A stretch of DNA of 64,000 nt from Calothrix sp. FI2-JRJ7 (GTDB lineage: Bacteria; Cyanobacteriota; Cyanobacteriia; Cyanobacteriales; Nostocaceae), in contig JAHHGX010000076.1 in the NCBI GenBank assembly GCA_019359675.1, forward strand, positions 62,001-126,000. The letters are read 5' to 3'. The notes under the pieces are model-generated. The model searched no databases and was not told the origin of the DNA. It saw nothing but the letters and a program-made list of their open reading frames with translations. A program made the translations under genes and the position numbers. Shown here piece by piece: positions 18,459 through 27,931 of this stretch (position 1 is the stretch's first letter; each line of letters starts with the position of its first letter).

Positions 18459-18829
18459 ATGTGGGAACAGCCCATAAACTACAGCATCAGCGAACTGGAT
18501 AAGATGTATAATGATGTTAAGATAGATACCGACTATTTAAAAGAAAAAAGAAGAATACTTAACGAAAGAAGCCGTCATAAGCTTCCAGGATTTTTAGAAG
18601 CACTTAAAAATCGTGATTATATAGATTTAGAACTCTTCGCTCAGATCAGCAATTTCTGGGATGTAAAAAAGCAATCCAGGCTGATAGAGTCGATATTAAT
18701 TAATATTACAATACCCCAATTATTCTTTTTGAGAAAAGGTATGGGTATAAATCTTATGAATTGATAGATGGAAGACAGAGAATTATAGCTATTCGTGATT
18801 TTTATAGCAACAAGTACCAATTAAGCTGA
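18459..18829 (+). pseudogene. DUF262 (ParB-like nuclease domain) N-terminal fragment, frameshifted
   Basis: The first frame gives YSISELDKMY and KKQSRLIESILINITIPQLFF, the N-terminal signature of DUF262 proteins. It stops at 18764, but another frame from about 18752 continues with YELIDGRQRIIAIRDFY, where DG(R/K)QR is the conserved DUF262 motif, to TGA 18827-18829. One frameshift therefore separates the halves, and the rest of the protein (normally several hundred residues) is missing. DUF262 occurs in GmrSD-type and other phage-defence proteins. The fragment ends exactly where a transposase remnant begins. Confidence 0.75.
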
Positions 18830-19283
18830 CTCGAATTGCACTAAATTTTTGTGCTACTGGCGCCCATTTGTGGGCTAGTTGTTTAGTTCGATTTTTAATG
18901 GCAATTCGCTCTATGACTTGCTCGAATAACCCTAAAAATAGGTGTGATGGCAAACTATTTAGCCGTTGAGATAAAGCTTGCACCCCTTACCTGCATTGCA
19001 GGCGCCCAAAGTAAAGTTTCAGTCTCAAGTGTACGTAGTAAATCTGTTAATTACTGTAATTTTATATACACTATACTCAGGACTATCGCTGCCATGACTG
19101 GCAGCGTTAGTACTCTAGAAGCGCAGGTCACGCTCTTTATCTTTAACGCGTTTTAGATTAGTAAACGTGCCTGGACGCGCGTAGTTCAAACAAACGCGAT
19201 TCAATTTCTTCGGTTGGTGACGCTGGCACTGAAGAACTATGGCGAAAGTCTGGATTTCCTGGTTTTTTGCGTGGTTTACTCAT
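18830..19283 (-). pseudogene. IS4-type transposase, N-terminal half, multiply frameshifted
   Basis: Read on the reverse strand in shifting frames, the segment gives MSKPRKKPGNPDFRHSSS and PTEEIESRLFEL, then RVLTLPVMAAIVLSIVY, then LLRTLETETLLWAPAMQV, then QALSQRLNSLPSHLFLGLFE and KFSAI. This order matches the N-terminal third of a cyanobacterial IS4-family transposase. The DDE domain is absent; similarity breaks off near 18830 against the DUF262 fragment. It is a dead IS remnant. Confidence 0.7.
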
Positions 19284-19460
19284 GGCTTTTCCTACACCGT
19301 TCTGTTGAGTTAACCACAACAGGCGCCCCCACTTGACAAGGCTATAATTTTCGCGCACTTGACGCCAATGGCATCCTTGCCCGTCCTTTAGTTGATTTTA
19401 TAATCCAAAATAAATGACTATATTTAGAGTACTGTATATCTTAATTTTGCGTTTCCAGTG

Positions 19461-19527
19461 AGAAACCGGGTTTCTGTTCCTTTCTATTGAAGATTGTTTT
19501 GTTCAGTGATGAAGAAACCCGGTTTCT
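19461..19527. repeat. Pair of AGAAACC(G/C)GGTTTCT palindromes
   Basis: AGAAACCGGGTTTCT (19461-19475) and AGAAACCCGGTTTCT (19513-19527) lie 37 bp apart upstream of the AraC-type gene. They belong to the dispersed family also at 7700, 27932, 37742, 38670 and 53103. Confidence 0.8.
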
Positions 19528-19604
19528 TGCAAAAACGTACAATACATACTTTGGAGAACTACTTAAAATAAATACTACGCTCTGGTTGCAAGTGTAGAGA
19601 AGCG

Positions 19605-20486
19605 ATGAAAATGGCTCAGGAACAAGCAAAGTTTTGGCGTGACAGCGCTCTAAGTAATTTAGAGATGCTCAGTGCTACATATATAACTCATTCTTTCGCG
19701 CGTCATACTCATGAGGGTTTTGCTATTGGTGTTATTGAAGCTGGGGTTGAAGCATTTACTTATCAAGGGTCACATTATGTGGCGCCTGCGAGTAGTATTG
19801 TTATCATCCATCCTGGGGAAGTTCACACTGGACATGCGGCAATACCCGATGGTTGGAAATATCGGATGCTTTATCCTGATGTGAAGTTGCTACAAACTGC
19901 TTTTACAGAGGTTAGGGAAAATGGACAAGCAATTCCCTTTTTTCCACAACCTGTAATTCAAAATGTAGAACTGGCAACACAGCTACGACAATTTCATATT
20001 ACTTGTGAAACTTCTGCTTCTCAGCTCGAAAAAGAATCTCGTCTACTTTGGACACTCGCACAGCTAGTAACACGCTATGCTGACAGTCGTCCTTTGTGTA
20101 AACCTGTTGGTTGTGAGCATAATCGTGTTCAATGTGTGAAGCAGTACTTGGATGATAATTATGCTGAGACAATTTCTTTAGAACAGCTAGCAAAAATAGT
20201 GAATTTAAAACCACTGCGTCTGTTACGTGCGTTCCTGCGAGAAGTTGGTTTACCACCTCATGCTTATCTAGTACAACTACGAGTTAACCGCGCTAAAGCA
20301 ATGCTAGCAATGGGTATACCAATTTCTCAAGTTGCTTCTGAAACTGGTTTTACTGACCAAAGTCATTTACATCGCCATTTTAAGCGTTTAGTTGGTGTAA
20401 CACCAGGACAGTATGTATCTGGATGCTGTAATAATAATCATAATCATATTAGGGTAAGAAAATTATGTCATTTGCCAATTGGTTAA
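19605..20486 (+). CDS. AraC-family transcriptional regulator
   Basis: The 293 residues show a cupin-like sensor half with HTHEGFAIGVIEAG and HPGEVHTG (residues 30-75) and two AraC helix-turn-helix motifs, SLEQLAKIVNLKPLRLLRAF and PISQVASETGFTDQSHLHRHF (about 190-265). It overlaps the downstream lysE-like gene by 22 bp, which implies co-translation, so it very probably controls amino-acid export together with that gene. In other bacteria such AraC-LysE pairs respond to amino acids. Confidence 0.9.
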   Translation: MKMAQEQAKFWRDSALSNLEMLSATYITHSFARHTHEGFAIGVIEAGVEAFTYQGSHYVAPASSIVIIHPGEVHTGHAAIPDGWKYRMLYPDVKLLQTAFTEVRENGQAIPFFPQPVIQNVELATQLRQFHITCETSASQLEKESRLLWTLAQLVTRYADSRPLCKPVGCEHNRVQCVKQYLDDNYAETISLEQLAKIVNLKPLRLLRAFLREVGLPPHAYLVQLRVNRAKAMLAMGIPISQVASETGFTDQSHLHRHFKRLVGVTPGQYVSGCCNNNHNHIRVRKLCHLPIG

Positions 20487-21091
20487 CTGTTTTCTCTTTG
20501 GGAATGGTCGCTGTAATGAGTCCTGGCCCAGATTTTGCGCTAACATTGCGAAACAGTTTAGTTTACAGTCGCAAAACTGGTATTTATACGGCTTTAGGTA
20601 TTACTGTTGGACATATTATTCATGCTACTTACTGTTTAATTGGGATTGGAGCAATTATTTCGCGCTCAATTATACTGTTCAATATCATTAAATGGGTCGG
20701 CGCCGCTTACCTAATTTACATAGGTATAAAATCATTAAAAGCAAAGAAATATCAAGAAGAGTCTATAACTAAACAAGCTTTAAAAATAGGTAACTGGGCA
20801 GCTTTTCGTATTGGTTTATTAGGTGACGTACTGAATCCAAAAGCTACATTATTCTTCCTTGCTCTGTTTACTCAAATCATTCATCCTGCGACACGATTAA
20901 ATGTACAAGTTGTATATGGAGGGACTATTGTAGTGCAAGCACTAGCTTGGTACACATTAGTTGCTGTTTTGATTTCACAAAATGCTGTAAAAAAACTGTT
21001 TCAGTCAATATCACACTGGATAGAGAGAATAACAGGCGCCGTCTTAATTGGTTTAGGTTTGCGTTTAGCTTTCGCAAAAGCCAATGATTAA
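20465..21091 (+). CDS. LysE/RhtB-family amino-acid exporter
   Basis: The 208-residue protein has about six TM helices and the LysE-family N-terminal signature GMVAVMSPGPDFALTLRNSL. It exports amino acids or related metabolites across the plasma membrane. The start codon lies within the AraC gene (22-bp overlap). azlC and azlD follow on the same strand. Confidence 0.9.
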   Translation: MSFANWLTVFSLGMVAVMSPGPDFALTLRNSLVYSRKTGIYTALGITVGHIIHATYCLIGIGAIISRSIILFNIIKWVGAAYLIYIGIKSLKAKKYQEESITKQALKIGNWAAFRIGLLGDVLNPKATLFFLALFTQIIHPATRLNVQVVYGGTIVVQALAWYTLVAVLISQNAVKKLFQSISHWIERITGAVLIGLGLRLAFAKAND

Positions 21092-21115
21092 CTAATATAT
21101 TACAACTCTTGTGGA

Positions 21116-21133
21116 ACGGGCATTCCTGCCCGT
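21116..21133. repeat. ACGGGCA/TGCCCGT hairpin
   Basis: A 7-bp stem with a 4-base loop, preceded by CTTGTGGA, lies between lysE-like and azlC. It is a short form of the CTTGTGG...CCACAAG family. Confidence 0.6.
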
Positions 21134-21156
21134 CTCATTACACATTAACTTGAAAA

Positions 21157-21876
21157 ATGAATATTAATCCCATTCCAGATAAAATATCTCGTAAAAGTGA
21201 ATTTTTCGCAGGTTGCCGAGGAATTGTACCATTAATAATAGGCGCCATTCCATTTGGAATTATATTCGGTGCCGTTGCCCATAACAGCGGTTTGTCTTTT
21301 GCTGGTACTATCGCAATGTCAGCTTTTGTCTTTGCTGGCTCTTCTCAGTTTATCGCCTTAAGTTTACTTAAAAGTACTGCAATACCTTTAATTATTCTAA
21401 CTGTATTTGTAGTTAATTTACGACATTTACTTTATGCAGTTAGCTTAATACCTTATATACAACGCTTACCTCAAGTTTGGAAATTTTCTCTAGGGTTTTG
21501 GCTAACTGATGAAGCTTTTGCTGTTGCAATTGCTCGTTATAATCAAGCAGATAAATCACCTTACAAACACTGGTATCATTTTGGAGCAGCCTTATTTATG
21601 TATGCAAATTGGCAGCTTTTCACAATTGCTGGATTTACATTAGGTAATCTTATTCCTAATGCAGCTAACTGGGGTTTAGATTTTGCTATGTCAGTAACTT
21701 TTATTGGTTTGCTAATTCCCTATTTAATTAATAAACCAATGATAATAGCTGTTGTAGTATCTGGAATAATGGCGTTATTTTTCCATAGCCTGCCATATAA
21801 CTTAGGCTTAATTGTTGCTACTTTATCAGGTGTAATATCTGGTATTAGTGCAGAAAAGCTTTATCTAACTCAATAA
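21157..21876 (+). CDS. azlC: AzlC-family branched-chain amino-acid exporter, large subunit
   Basis: The 239-residue polytopic protein has the AzlC pattern: [32 protein letters not shown] and [13 protein letters not shown]. It works with the small AzlD subunit, encoded 5 bp downstream, to export branched-chain amino acids or analogues. It lies 65 bp after the LysE gene, so one operon of two export systems is likely. Confidence 0.92.
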   Translation: MNINPIPDKISRKSEFFAGCRGIVPLIIGAIPFGIIFGAVAHNSGLSFAGTIAMSAFVFAGSSQFIALSLLKSTAIPLIILTVFVVNLRHLLYAVSLIPYIQRLPQVWKFSLGFWLTDEAFAVAIARYNQADKSPYKHWYHFGAALFMYANWQLFTIAGFTLGNLIPNAANWGLDFAMSVTFIGLLIPYLINKPMIIAVVVSGIMALFFHSLPYNLGLIVATLSGVISGISAEKLYLTQ

Positions 21877-21881
21877 TTTAT

Positions 21882-22196
21882 ATGAATGAATTTCCTCTAA
21901 TTCTTGGAATGACACTAGTAACCTTTATTATCCGCTATCCTATCTTAGGAGTCAGCGCGCGGATAAAAATGGCGCCACAATTCATCCAAGTTCTTCGTTA
22001 TGTTCCACCCGCAGTTTTGACGGCTATTATTACTCCTGCGGTACTCATATCGACAGATGATAAAATAGATATTATCACCAATCCTCGATTAATAGGAGCA
22101 ATTGCGGCATTGATTGTAGGTATATGGCGCCAAAATCTCTTATTAACTATTTCTGTTGGGATGATAGTGTTTTTAATATGTCAGTTATATATTTAA
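21882..22196 (+). CDS. azlD: AzlD-family exporter, small subunit
   Basis: The 104-residue protein has about four TM helices and AzlD features (GMTLVTFIIRYP, RYVPPAVLTAIITP). It starts 5 bp after azlC, and its last 12 bases overlap the convergent MocR gene. Confidence 0.92.
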   Translation: MNEFPLILGMTLVTFIIRYPILGVSARIKMAPQFIQVLRYVPPAVLTAIITPAVLISTDDKIDIITNPRLIGAIAALIVGIWRQNLLLTISVGMIVFLICQLYI

Positions 22197-23672
22197 GAGA
22201 ACATTACTAGATGAATATTTTTTAACTAAGTTACCAAGTATTTTAATCCCAATTTCAATTTGTTCTATATTGTGAGAAAAGTTTAAGCGCATTGCAGGAT
22301 AACCAACACCAGGGAAAAATGCTGCACCGTTGGCAACGAGTATATTTTGAGCTAAAGCTTCTTTACAAATTGCTTGGATTGGAAAATAATCTGGTAAATG
22401 TGCCCATAAAAATAAACCACCTTTGGGAACAGTCCATGTTACTGCTTCAGGAAAATAAGATTCTAATGCTTGCAACATGGCATTTCTAGATTGAAGGTTG
22501 TGTGTTTGTAAGCGGTTGAGATGGCGCCTAAATTGTCCTGATGCTAAATATTCGCTTACAATTGCTTGTGATACTGTGGAAACGTGCATATCATGAAGTG
22601 CTTTTTGTTTGACTAATTCTCGGTAATGTTTTCCTGTAACGACCATATAACCGACTCGCAGTCCTGGCATTAGGGTTTTGGAGAAGGTGCTAATATATGT
22701 AACTAAGTTGTTATTATCTAATGCTTTGATAGGCGCCGTCCCTTTATCAAAGTTTAATCCTTCATAAGCATTATCTTCTAAAATCGGACATTCGTACTGT
22801 TGTGCTAACCTGAGTAATTCTTGACGGTGCGTTAGTGAAGTTGTGATGCCAGTAGGGTTATGAAGAGTGCTGATAGTATATATTAACTTGGGACGGTGAC
22901 TTTTAAGGTATTGTTCGAGCAATTCTAAATTCATCCCTGCACCTGTCATGGGAATACCGATTACTTTGGCGCCGATATTCTCTAAAATACTTAAGGCGCC
23001 GTGATAAGTTGGTGTTTCGACAATTGCCCAATCACCACGCTGAAGGTAGTAATTCATTGTTAATGATATACCTTGTTCAGAACCACTTGTTATGATTAGT
23101 TCCTCTGGTAAAACCTCTAATCCTTGCTGAAGTAGCATTTGGGCAATTTGTTGCCGCAGGATTAATTGCCCTTCTGGAAAATCATACCGAAATAGATTGT
23201 CAAGTGGTTTAGCAAGCGCGCGTTTGGCAATTTTTTGCAGGTTATCTACACCATGACTACGTGGAAACCCTGAACTAAAATCAATTATGCCCGTTGTATG
23301 CTGTGCTTGTAGTGAAGCTATATATTGTTCAAAGAATGAACTTCCCCCTTCGGAAATAATTACTTTTTGGGCAGGTGCAAAATGCGATTCTGTATAAGAT
23401 ATATTACGTGAACGTAATGTTAAATCTGAAGCTACTACACGATCAACAAAATATCCTGCTCCTTGACGAGCGTAGATTAACCCATCGGCTTCTAAGTAAC
23501 TATACGCTTGTATTATTGTTAATTTATTTACTCGAATGCGTTGAGATAGAGCGCGAATTGATGGTAACTTTTGTCCGGGTGTAAGTTTGCCTGATTTTAT
23601 TAAACGGCTGAAGTGGTTGTGAATTTGCTGATAAACTGGCTGCGAGGAATGACGGTTTAAAAGAATATTCAC
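22185..23672 (-). CDS. MocR/PdxR-type regulator (GntR HTH fused to aminotransferase fold)
   Basis: This 495-residue protein has an N-terminal GntR winged helix (PVYQQIHNHFSRLIKSGKL, KLPSIRALSQRIRVNKLTI) and a fold-type I aminotransferase domain with YISTFSKTLMPGLRVGY holding the PLP lysine. MocR proteins usually sense PLP or amino acids and regulate vitamin B6 or amino-acid genes; some keep transaminase activity. Convergent with azlD and overlapping it by 12 bp, it is a second candidate regulator of the export cluster. Confidence 0.9.
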   Translation of the reverse strand: MNILLNRHSSQPVYQQIHNHFSRLIKSGKLTPGQKLPSIRALSQRIRVNKLTIIQAYSYLEADGLIYARQGAGYFVDRVVASDLTLRSRNISYTESHFAPAQKVIISEGGSSFFEQYIASLQAQHTTGIIDFSSGFPRSHGVDNLQKIAKRALAKPLDNLFRYDFPEGQLILRQQIAQMLLQQGLEVLPEELIITSGSEQGISLTMNYYLQRGDWAIVETPTYHGALSILENIGAKVIGIPMTGAGMNLELLEQYLKSHRPKLIYTISTLHNPTGITTSLTHRQELLRLAQQYECPILEDNAYEGLNFDKGTAPIKALDNNNLVTYISTFSKTLMPGLRVGYMVVTGKHYRELVKQKALHDMHVSTVSQAIVSEYLASGQFRRHLNRLQTHNLQSRNAMLQALESYFPEAVTWTVPKGGLFLWAHLPDYFPIQAICKEALAQNILVANGAAFFPGVGYPAMRLNFSHNIEQIEIGIKILGNLVKKYSSSNVLLNI

Positions 23673-23890
23673 AAGCTTACCCCTTTCAATGAATGGCGAG
23701 TAATTAAAGCTACTACAGGCAATATAAGTGATTTTTGATTATTTGAGTTGGTACAGTTATGTGAAATTGAACTAGAACAGTTGAGATTATTGTAACTGTG
23801 CTAGGTAAAACTAACTTAATCTGTACCTTCTCGCGAAGCTGTACTTGGTGCGAACCTAAAAGTAGGCGCCGCAGGGATCTACATAAGGGT

Positions 23891-24121
23891 ATGAAAATGA
23901 AGATTATAGACTCATTTTTCGCGCTGAAATCTCACCTAAACAGCGTTTGGCAAAAGTTAACACTCCTTTTTATAGAAAATTCTGAGTTACAAGTTTGGTC
24001 AACTCGTGATAGAAACGGTGAAATATGCTGGTACGCTTATGACCCTTCTACAAGACGTTCTGCTTGTTTCGGTTCAGAAGATGATATGCGCGCGTGGATT
24101 GAAAAACGATTGTATTTATAA
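23891..24121 (+). CDS. Conserved hypothetical protein (76 aa)
   Basis: From ATG 23891, after AAGGGT, the 76-residue protein reads MKMKIIDSFFALKSHLNSVW, then LQVWSTRDRNGEICWYAYDP and RSACFGSEDDMRAWIEKR. This looks like a compact soluble protein of a type I have seen unnamed in cyanobacteria. Its stop overlaps the start of the downstream transporter (TAATG), so the two are translationally coupled. Function unknown. Confidence 0.65.
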   Translation: MKMKIIDSFFALKSHLNSVWQKLTLLFIENSELQVWSTRDRNGEICWYAYDPSTRRSACFGSEDDMRAWIEKRLYL

Positions 24122-25014
24122 TGAAACAACTTCTTTCTCGTATTGATTCAGAAACAGTAGGGTTATTTTATGGTTTTCTGGGGGTGTTGGGTTTTAGCCT
24201 AACTTTACCAGCTACCCGTGTTGCAGTTATAGATTTTGACGCTGTTATTGTGGGACTTGGACGCGCGGTTGTTGCTAGTGTATTGGCAATGCTGGCACTG
24301 TGGGTAAATCGTCAACCTTTTCCACCACGTAAACTTTGGGGAAGTCTTGTTGTTGTCGCAATAGGTGTAATTATTGGATTTCCTTTATTATCTGCTTGGG
24401 CAATGCAGCAATTACCAGCTGCACATGGCGCCATTATTACTGGTTTAGTACCTTTAGCTACTGCTATTGTTGCTACTGTTAGAGTTGGGGAACGTCCTTC
24501 ACTTAAATTTTGGATTGCTAGTATAACAGGTAGTACTACAATCGTTTTGTTTGTTTTACTTTCAAATGGTGGCAGTATTCAAGGGGCACATGTTTTACTT
24601 TTAGGCGCCTCTGTTGCCGCAGCTATTGGATATGCTGAGGGTGGAAAACTTGCTTCTATATTAGGAGGATGGCAGGTTATTAGCTGGGCATTGGTTTTTA
24701 TTGCCCCGATTTTACTTGTTCCTGTAACGTTAAGTGTTTTTCAACATGGATTAATTGCTTCACCTCATGCTTGGTTAGGGTTTGGGTATGTCAGTATTAT
24801 TAGTCAATTTGTGGCGTTTTTTGCTTGGTATCATGGAATGAAGGTTGCAGGTGTTGCCAGAGTTAGTCAAATACAGTTATTACAACCGTTTTTAACTATT
24901 CTATTTTCTGCTTGGTTGCTTCATGAGCAAGTTACACCCCTGATGTTATTAGCTACGTGCATTGTAATTGCTTGCGTATTTATCGGTAAACAAGCTTTAA
25001 TTAGGCGCCGTTAG
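24121..25014 (+). CDS. DMT-superfamily (EamA) transporter
   Basis: The 297 residues form about ten TM helices in two EamA repeats; the internal duplication is visible as the GFLGVLGFSLTLPATRVAV and LLLGASVAAAIGYAEGGKLA halves. Such proteins export amino acids and other metabolites, consistent with the export genes upstream. It is coupled to the preceding small gene by a 1-base overlap. Its 3' end overlaps a DevA-like remnant on the other strand. Confidence 0.88.
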   Translation: MKQLLSRIDSETVGLFYGFLGVLGFSLTLPATRVAVIDFDAVIVGLGRAVVASVLAMLALWVNRQPFPPRKLWGSLVVVAIGVIIGFPLLSAWAMQQLPAAHGAIITGLVPLATAIVATVRVGERPSLKFWIASITGSTTIVLFVLLSNGGSIQGAHVLLLGASVAAAIGYAEGGKLASILGGWQVISWALVFIAPILLVPVTLSVFQHGLIASPHAWLGFGYVSIISQFVAFFAWYHGMKVAGVARVSQIQLLQPFLTILFSAWLLHEQVTPLMLLATCIVIACVFIGKQALIRRR

Positions 25015-25444
25015 TAACTTTCCATCTTCCATGTTTACAATACGGTCTGCTATATCTAAAATGCGCGCGCTGTGCTGTAATTTCTGCTTGTTTTACGTCT
25101 CCTTGCTGAATTTTTAGTAGTTCTGCTCTTTTTATTGCGACGTTTGCGTGTGCGTCGCGAAGTTGTTGTTCGGCTCTTTCTCTTCCTTGTAATATGACTA
25201 TTACTTGATTGGCTTTTACTAAGTCTCCTTCTTTTACTAAAAGTTGGTTTACTCTGCTATCTCTTGCGTTTACTACGGAAATTTTTATTACGTCACCTTC
25301 TGGTACTAGTTTTCCTAGTGCTAATACTCGATTTGATGTACTTGTGTTTACAGGTAATGGATTAGTGGTATTGTTTTTTGCTTGTATTGAATTGCACGCA
25401 GCACATAGCAATGCTATTCCAAGTATTATTATGCATTTATTCAT
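24997..25444 (-). pseudogene. DevB-DevA remnant fused by internal deletion of a devBCA-type operon
   Basis: From the ATG at 25444 the frame encodes a lipoprotein-like signal (ALLCAACNS) and the start of a DevB-family membrane-fusion protein: ALGKLVPEGDVIKISV, then VNQLLVKEGDLVKANQVIVIL and AEITAQ. It then leaves the family and stops at 25001. In another frame the last 80 bases encode HSARILDIADRIVNMEDGKL, the C-terminal end of a DevA-type ABC ATPase, stopping at 24997. The rest of devB, all of devC and most of devA are gone. Intact DevBCA exports heterocyst glycolipids; related operons serve other roles. Confidence 0.8.
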
Positions 25445-25486
25445 TTTTTTAATAAACCACAAAGGCACAAAGGAAGAGGGGAAGAG

Positions 25487-26515
25487 TTAGGTTGATGTTG
25501 GTGTTTTTAAATTGTTGCTATTTATTAATAAGTTATTAGTTGCGTTTACTATAATTTGTGCTGAACCTTTAAAGAACTTACGGTCTATGGTTTCTGGTTT
25601 GTCACTGGGTTTATGGTAGTGTGGTGTACGTAAGTTTGCTGTGTCGGTTACTAGTACTGCTCCTATTCCTTGATACCAAAATGGTGCATGGTCACTACGC
25701 AGGGTGTCGGGGGTTAATAGTCCTTTGAGTGGTATGGGTACTGTGAGGACAGCAGGTAAATTTGCTTGCTCGGATGCGTTATTTTGAAATGAATTTAGTA
25801 GTGGTAAGTGTTCTATGTCACCAACTACTGTTAGAAAATCTCCTTTATCACTGGGAGGTGTAATTGGTAAGGTTGGTGGGTATTTTTGACATCCTGGAGT
25901 ATAACATGCGTAACTTACCATATCCATTACTACGGCGCCGCGTAAGTTCCTAATATTGGTTGCTTTTTTCGCGTAAGCTTGACTTCCTAGTAAACCTGTT
26001 TCTTCTTTATCGAATAGTACTAGCTGTAATCCTCGTGGTGTCGGTTGCGTTAAGAGTCGGGCAACTTCTAATACAACTGCTACACCACTTGCGTTATCAT
26101 CTGCACCTGGAGATTGATATACTGTGTCATAGTGGGCGCCTACTAAAATATTACCTGCGGTTTTATCTGTTCCTGGACGTTCCGCGACTACGTTAACTCC
26201 CTGACCAAAGTTTTGTAATTTTGGTTTCCAACCGTATTTTTTTAGCTCCGCTGTTATATAACTACGTGCGGTAGCTCTATCTGCATCGGTGTATCGCTGA
26301 TAATTCAATTTTTGAATATGAGCAAGCAAGCTGTCTATTTGTACTAACGGAGAACTCACCGCACTTTCTAACTTTTGTTGCGGCGCCTCATTAATATCAT
26401 TTTGAACTCGAATTGTGTCAACAGGTGGTTGCGGTGCTTTATCAAAAAAATTTGTACCAGCAACTATACCTAACGCTACTATTACCAGCAGCACCAGCCA
26501 GATTATTTTTTTCAT
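25487..26515 (-). CDS. M28-family zinc aminopeptidase, membrane anchored or secreted
   Basis: The 342-residue protein has an N-terminal hydrophobic anchor (residues 4-24) and all M28 ligands: GAHYDTV, GADDNASG, DKEETGLLGS, MDMVSY, and the final His in RTPHYHKPSD. It should remove N-terminal residues from peptides outside the cytoplasm with two zinc ions. It stands alone, upstream of the DevB/DevA remnant. Confidence 0.9.
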   Translation of the reverse strand: MKKIIWLVLLVIVALGIVAGTNFFDKAPQPPVDTIRVQNDINEAPQQKLESAVSSPLVQIDSLLAHIQKLNYQRYTDADRATARSYITAELKKYGWKPKLQNFGQGVNVVAERPGTDKTAGNILVGAHYDTVYQSPGADDNASGVAVVLEVARLLTQPTPRGLQLVLFDKEETGLLGSQAYAKKATNIRNLRGAVVMDMVSYACYTPGCQKYPPTLPITPPSDKGDFLTVVGDIEHLPLLNSFQNNASEQANLPAVLTVPIPLKGLLTPDTLRSDHAPFWYQGIGAVLVTDTANLRTPHYHKPSDKPETIDRKFFKGSAQIIVNATNNLLINSNNLKTPTST

Positions 26516-26531
26516 AACTCCTAACTCGTAA

Positions 26532-26590
26532 GGTGCGTGACGCTACTAGATTATTCGTTTTGTTTCATAATTGTTATAGCGTCACGCACC
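26532..26590. repeat. GTGCGTGACGC inverted-repeat element, copy 2
   Basis: Arms GGTGCGTGACGCTA (26532-26545) and TAGCGTCACGCACC (26577-26590) with a loop nearly identical to copy 1 at 3832. It lies between two divergent genes and so cannot be a terminator for either. It adds false in-frame codons before the TauE-like start. Confidence 0.85.
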
Positions 26591-26607
26591 CTACCATAAC
26601 TCCTTCA

Positions 26608-27786
26608 ATGTTAGATTTTTGGCTTATTTTTACTCTCGGTTTTTTGGGAAGCTTTGGTCACTGCGTTGGGATGTGCGGTCCTCTTGCCGCTGCTTTTTCT
26701 CTTTCTCAAACCCAAAATACCCCTGACTGGCGCCAACAATTACAGTTCCATATTCTTCTCAACCTCGGTAGAACACTTAGTTACATGATAATTGGCGCCG
26801 CTATTGGAGCTATTGGTTCGGTGTTTCTAGCAAGCGGTCAAATGGCAGGAGTCGGGAGTGATATGCGTCGCTTTCTGGCTATTATTACTGGTTTAATGTT
26901 GATTTGGTTTGGATTACGGCAAATTAAACCCGACTTATTACCCCGTGTACCTCTATTACATCCTTTATTACAATCCAAATTACATGACCGTCTAAGTGCC
27001 GGAATGGTCAAACTTTCGCTTAAACCAACTTGGTGGACTCCTGCTTTACTTGGAATTACTTGGGGTTTGATACCTTGCGGTTTTTTATATGCTGCACAAA
27101 TTAAAGCTGCTGAAACTGGTGATTTAATTAAAGGCGCCACCACTATGTTAGCTTTTGGCTTGGGAACTTTACCAACTATGTTGGGAGTAGGAATATCAAC
27201 GTCGGTTTTAAGTAAAGATAAGCGCAGTCAGTTGTTCCGTTTGGGTGGTTGGGTAACGCTAATAATTGGCGCCTTGACTTTGCTGCGAACGGGCGATATG
27301 ATGGTTGACTTTACGGGACATGCGGCATTGTTCTGTTTAATGTTAGCTAGTATTGCACGTCCAATTAGTAATTTGTGGTCGGCACCATTACGTTATCGTC
27401 GCGCTTTGGGTGTGGGAGCATATGTTCTTTCAATAGCTCATACAACTCATATGCTCCAACATTCTTTAGATTGGAATTTTGAAGCGTTTTGGTTTTTACC
27501 ATTACAATTTCAATGGGGTATTGCTGCGGGTGGTGTGGCTTTAGTATTAATGACACCTGCTGCACTCACTAGTTTTGATTCGATGCAGAAGAAATTAGGT
27601 CAATATTGGCGCCAAATTCATTTATTAAGTGTTCCTGCTTTGATTTTTGCGGTTGTTCACACGATTACTACTGGTTCGCTTTATTTAGGCGCCCTTTCTA
27701 TAACCTGGCAAAATCAGTTAGCTATTATATCATTGGCAATTTTAATGTTAATTGTATTATTATTGCGTTTACAAAGTAATAAATAA
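26608..27786 (+). CDS. Sulfite exporter TauE/SafE-like (UreH/DsbD-type) membrane protein
   Basis: From ATG 26608 the 392-residue protein has about ten TM helices. The N-terminal half carries LGSFGHCVGMCGPLAAAFSL and GLIPCGFLYAAQIKA, the paired cysteine-containing motifs of the UreH/cytochrome-biogenesis branch that databases label TauE/SafE. The two CGP/PCG cysteine sites suggest metal or thiol transport. The C-terminal half adds helices and conserved His (HTTHMLQHS, VHTITTGSLY) reminiscent of ferric-reductase-like domains. Confidence 0.82.
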   Translation: MLDFWLIFTLGFLGSFGHCVGMCGPLAAAFSLSQTQNTPDWRQQLQFHILLNLGRTLSYMIIGAAIGAIGSVFLASGQMAGVGSDMRRFLAIITGLMLIWFGLRQIKPDLLPRVPLLHPLLQSKLHDRLSAGMVKLSLKPTWWTPALLGITWGLIPCGFLYAAQIKAAETGDLIKGATTMLAFGLGTLPTMLGVGISTSVLSKDKRSQLFRLGGWVTLIIGALTLLRTGDMMVDFTGHAALFCLMLASIARPISNLWSAPLRYRRALGVGAYVLSIAHTTHMLQHSLDWNFEAFWFLPLQFQWGIAAGGVALVLMTPAALTSFDSMQKKLGQYWRQIHLLSVPALIFAVVHTITTGSLYLGALSITWQNQLAIISLAILMLIVLLLRLQSNK

Positions 27787-27931
27787 TATTCATATTACTT
27801 TTATTACTTTTATAAATTCTTGTATTTTTATATTTTAGGCATTTATGACATTTATTTAGTTGTGTAATCAACTTCTAATTTAGAGTTGCATTAATATTGT
27901 AATTGTGTTTAAATTTTGATCAAACCTAATA

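Noticed and set aside
26533-26607. N-terminal extension of the TauE-like protein
   Set aside because: The codons are read from the inverted-repeat element; the membrane protein starts naturally at ATG 26608.
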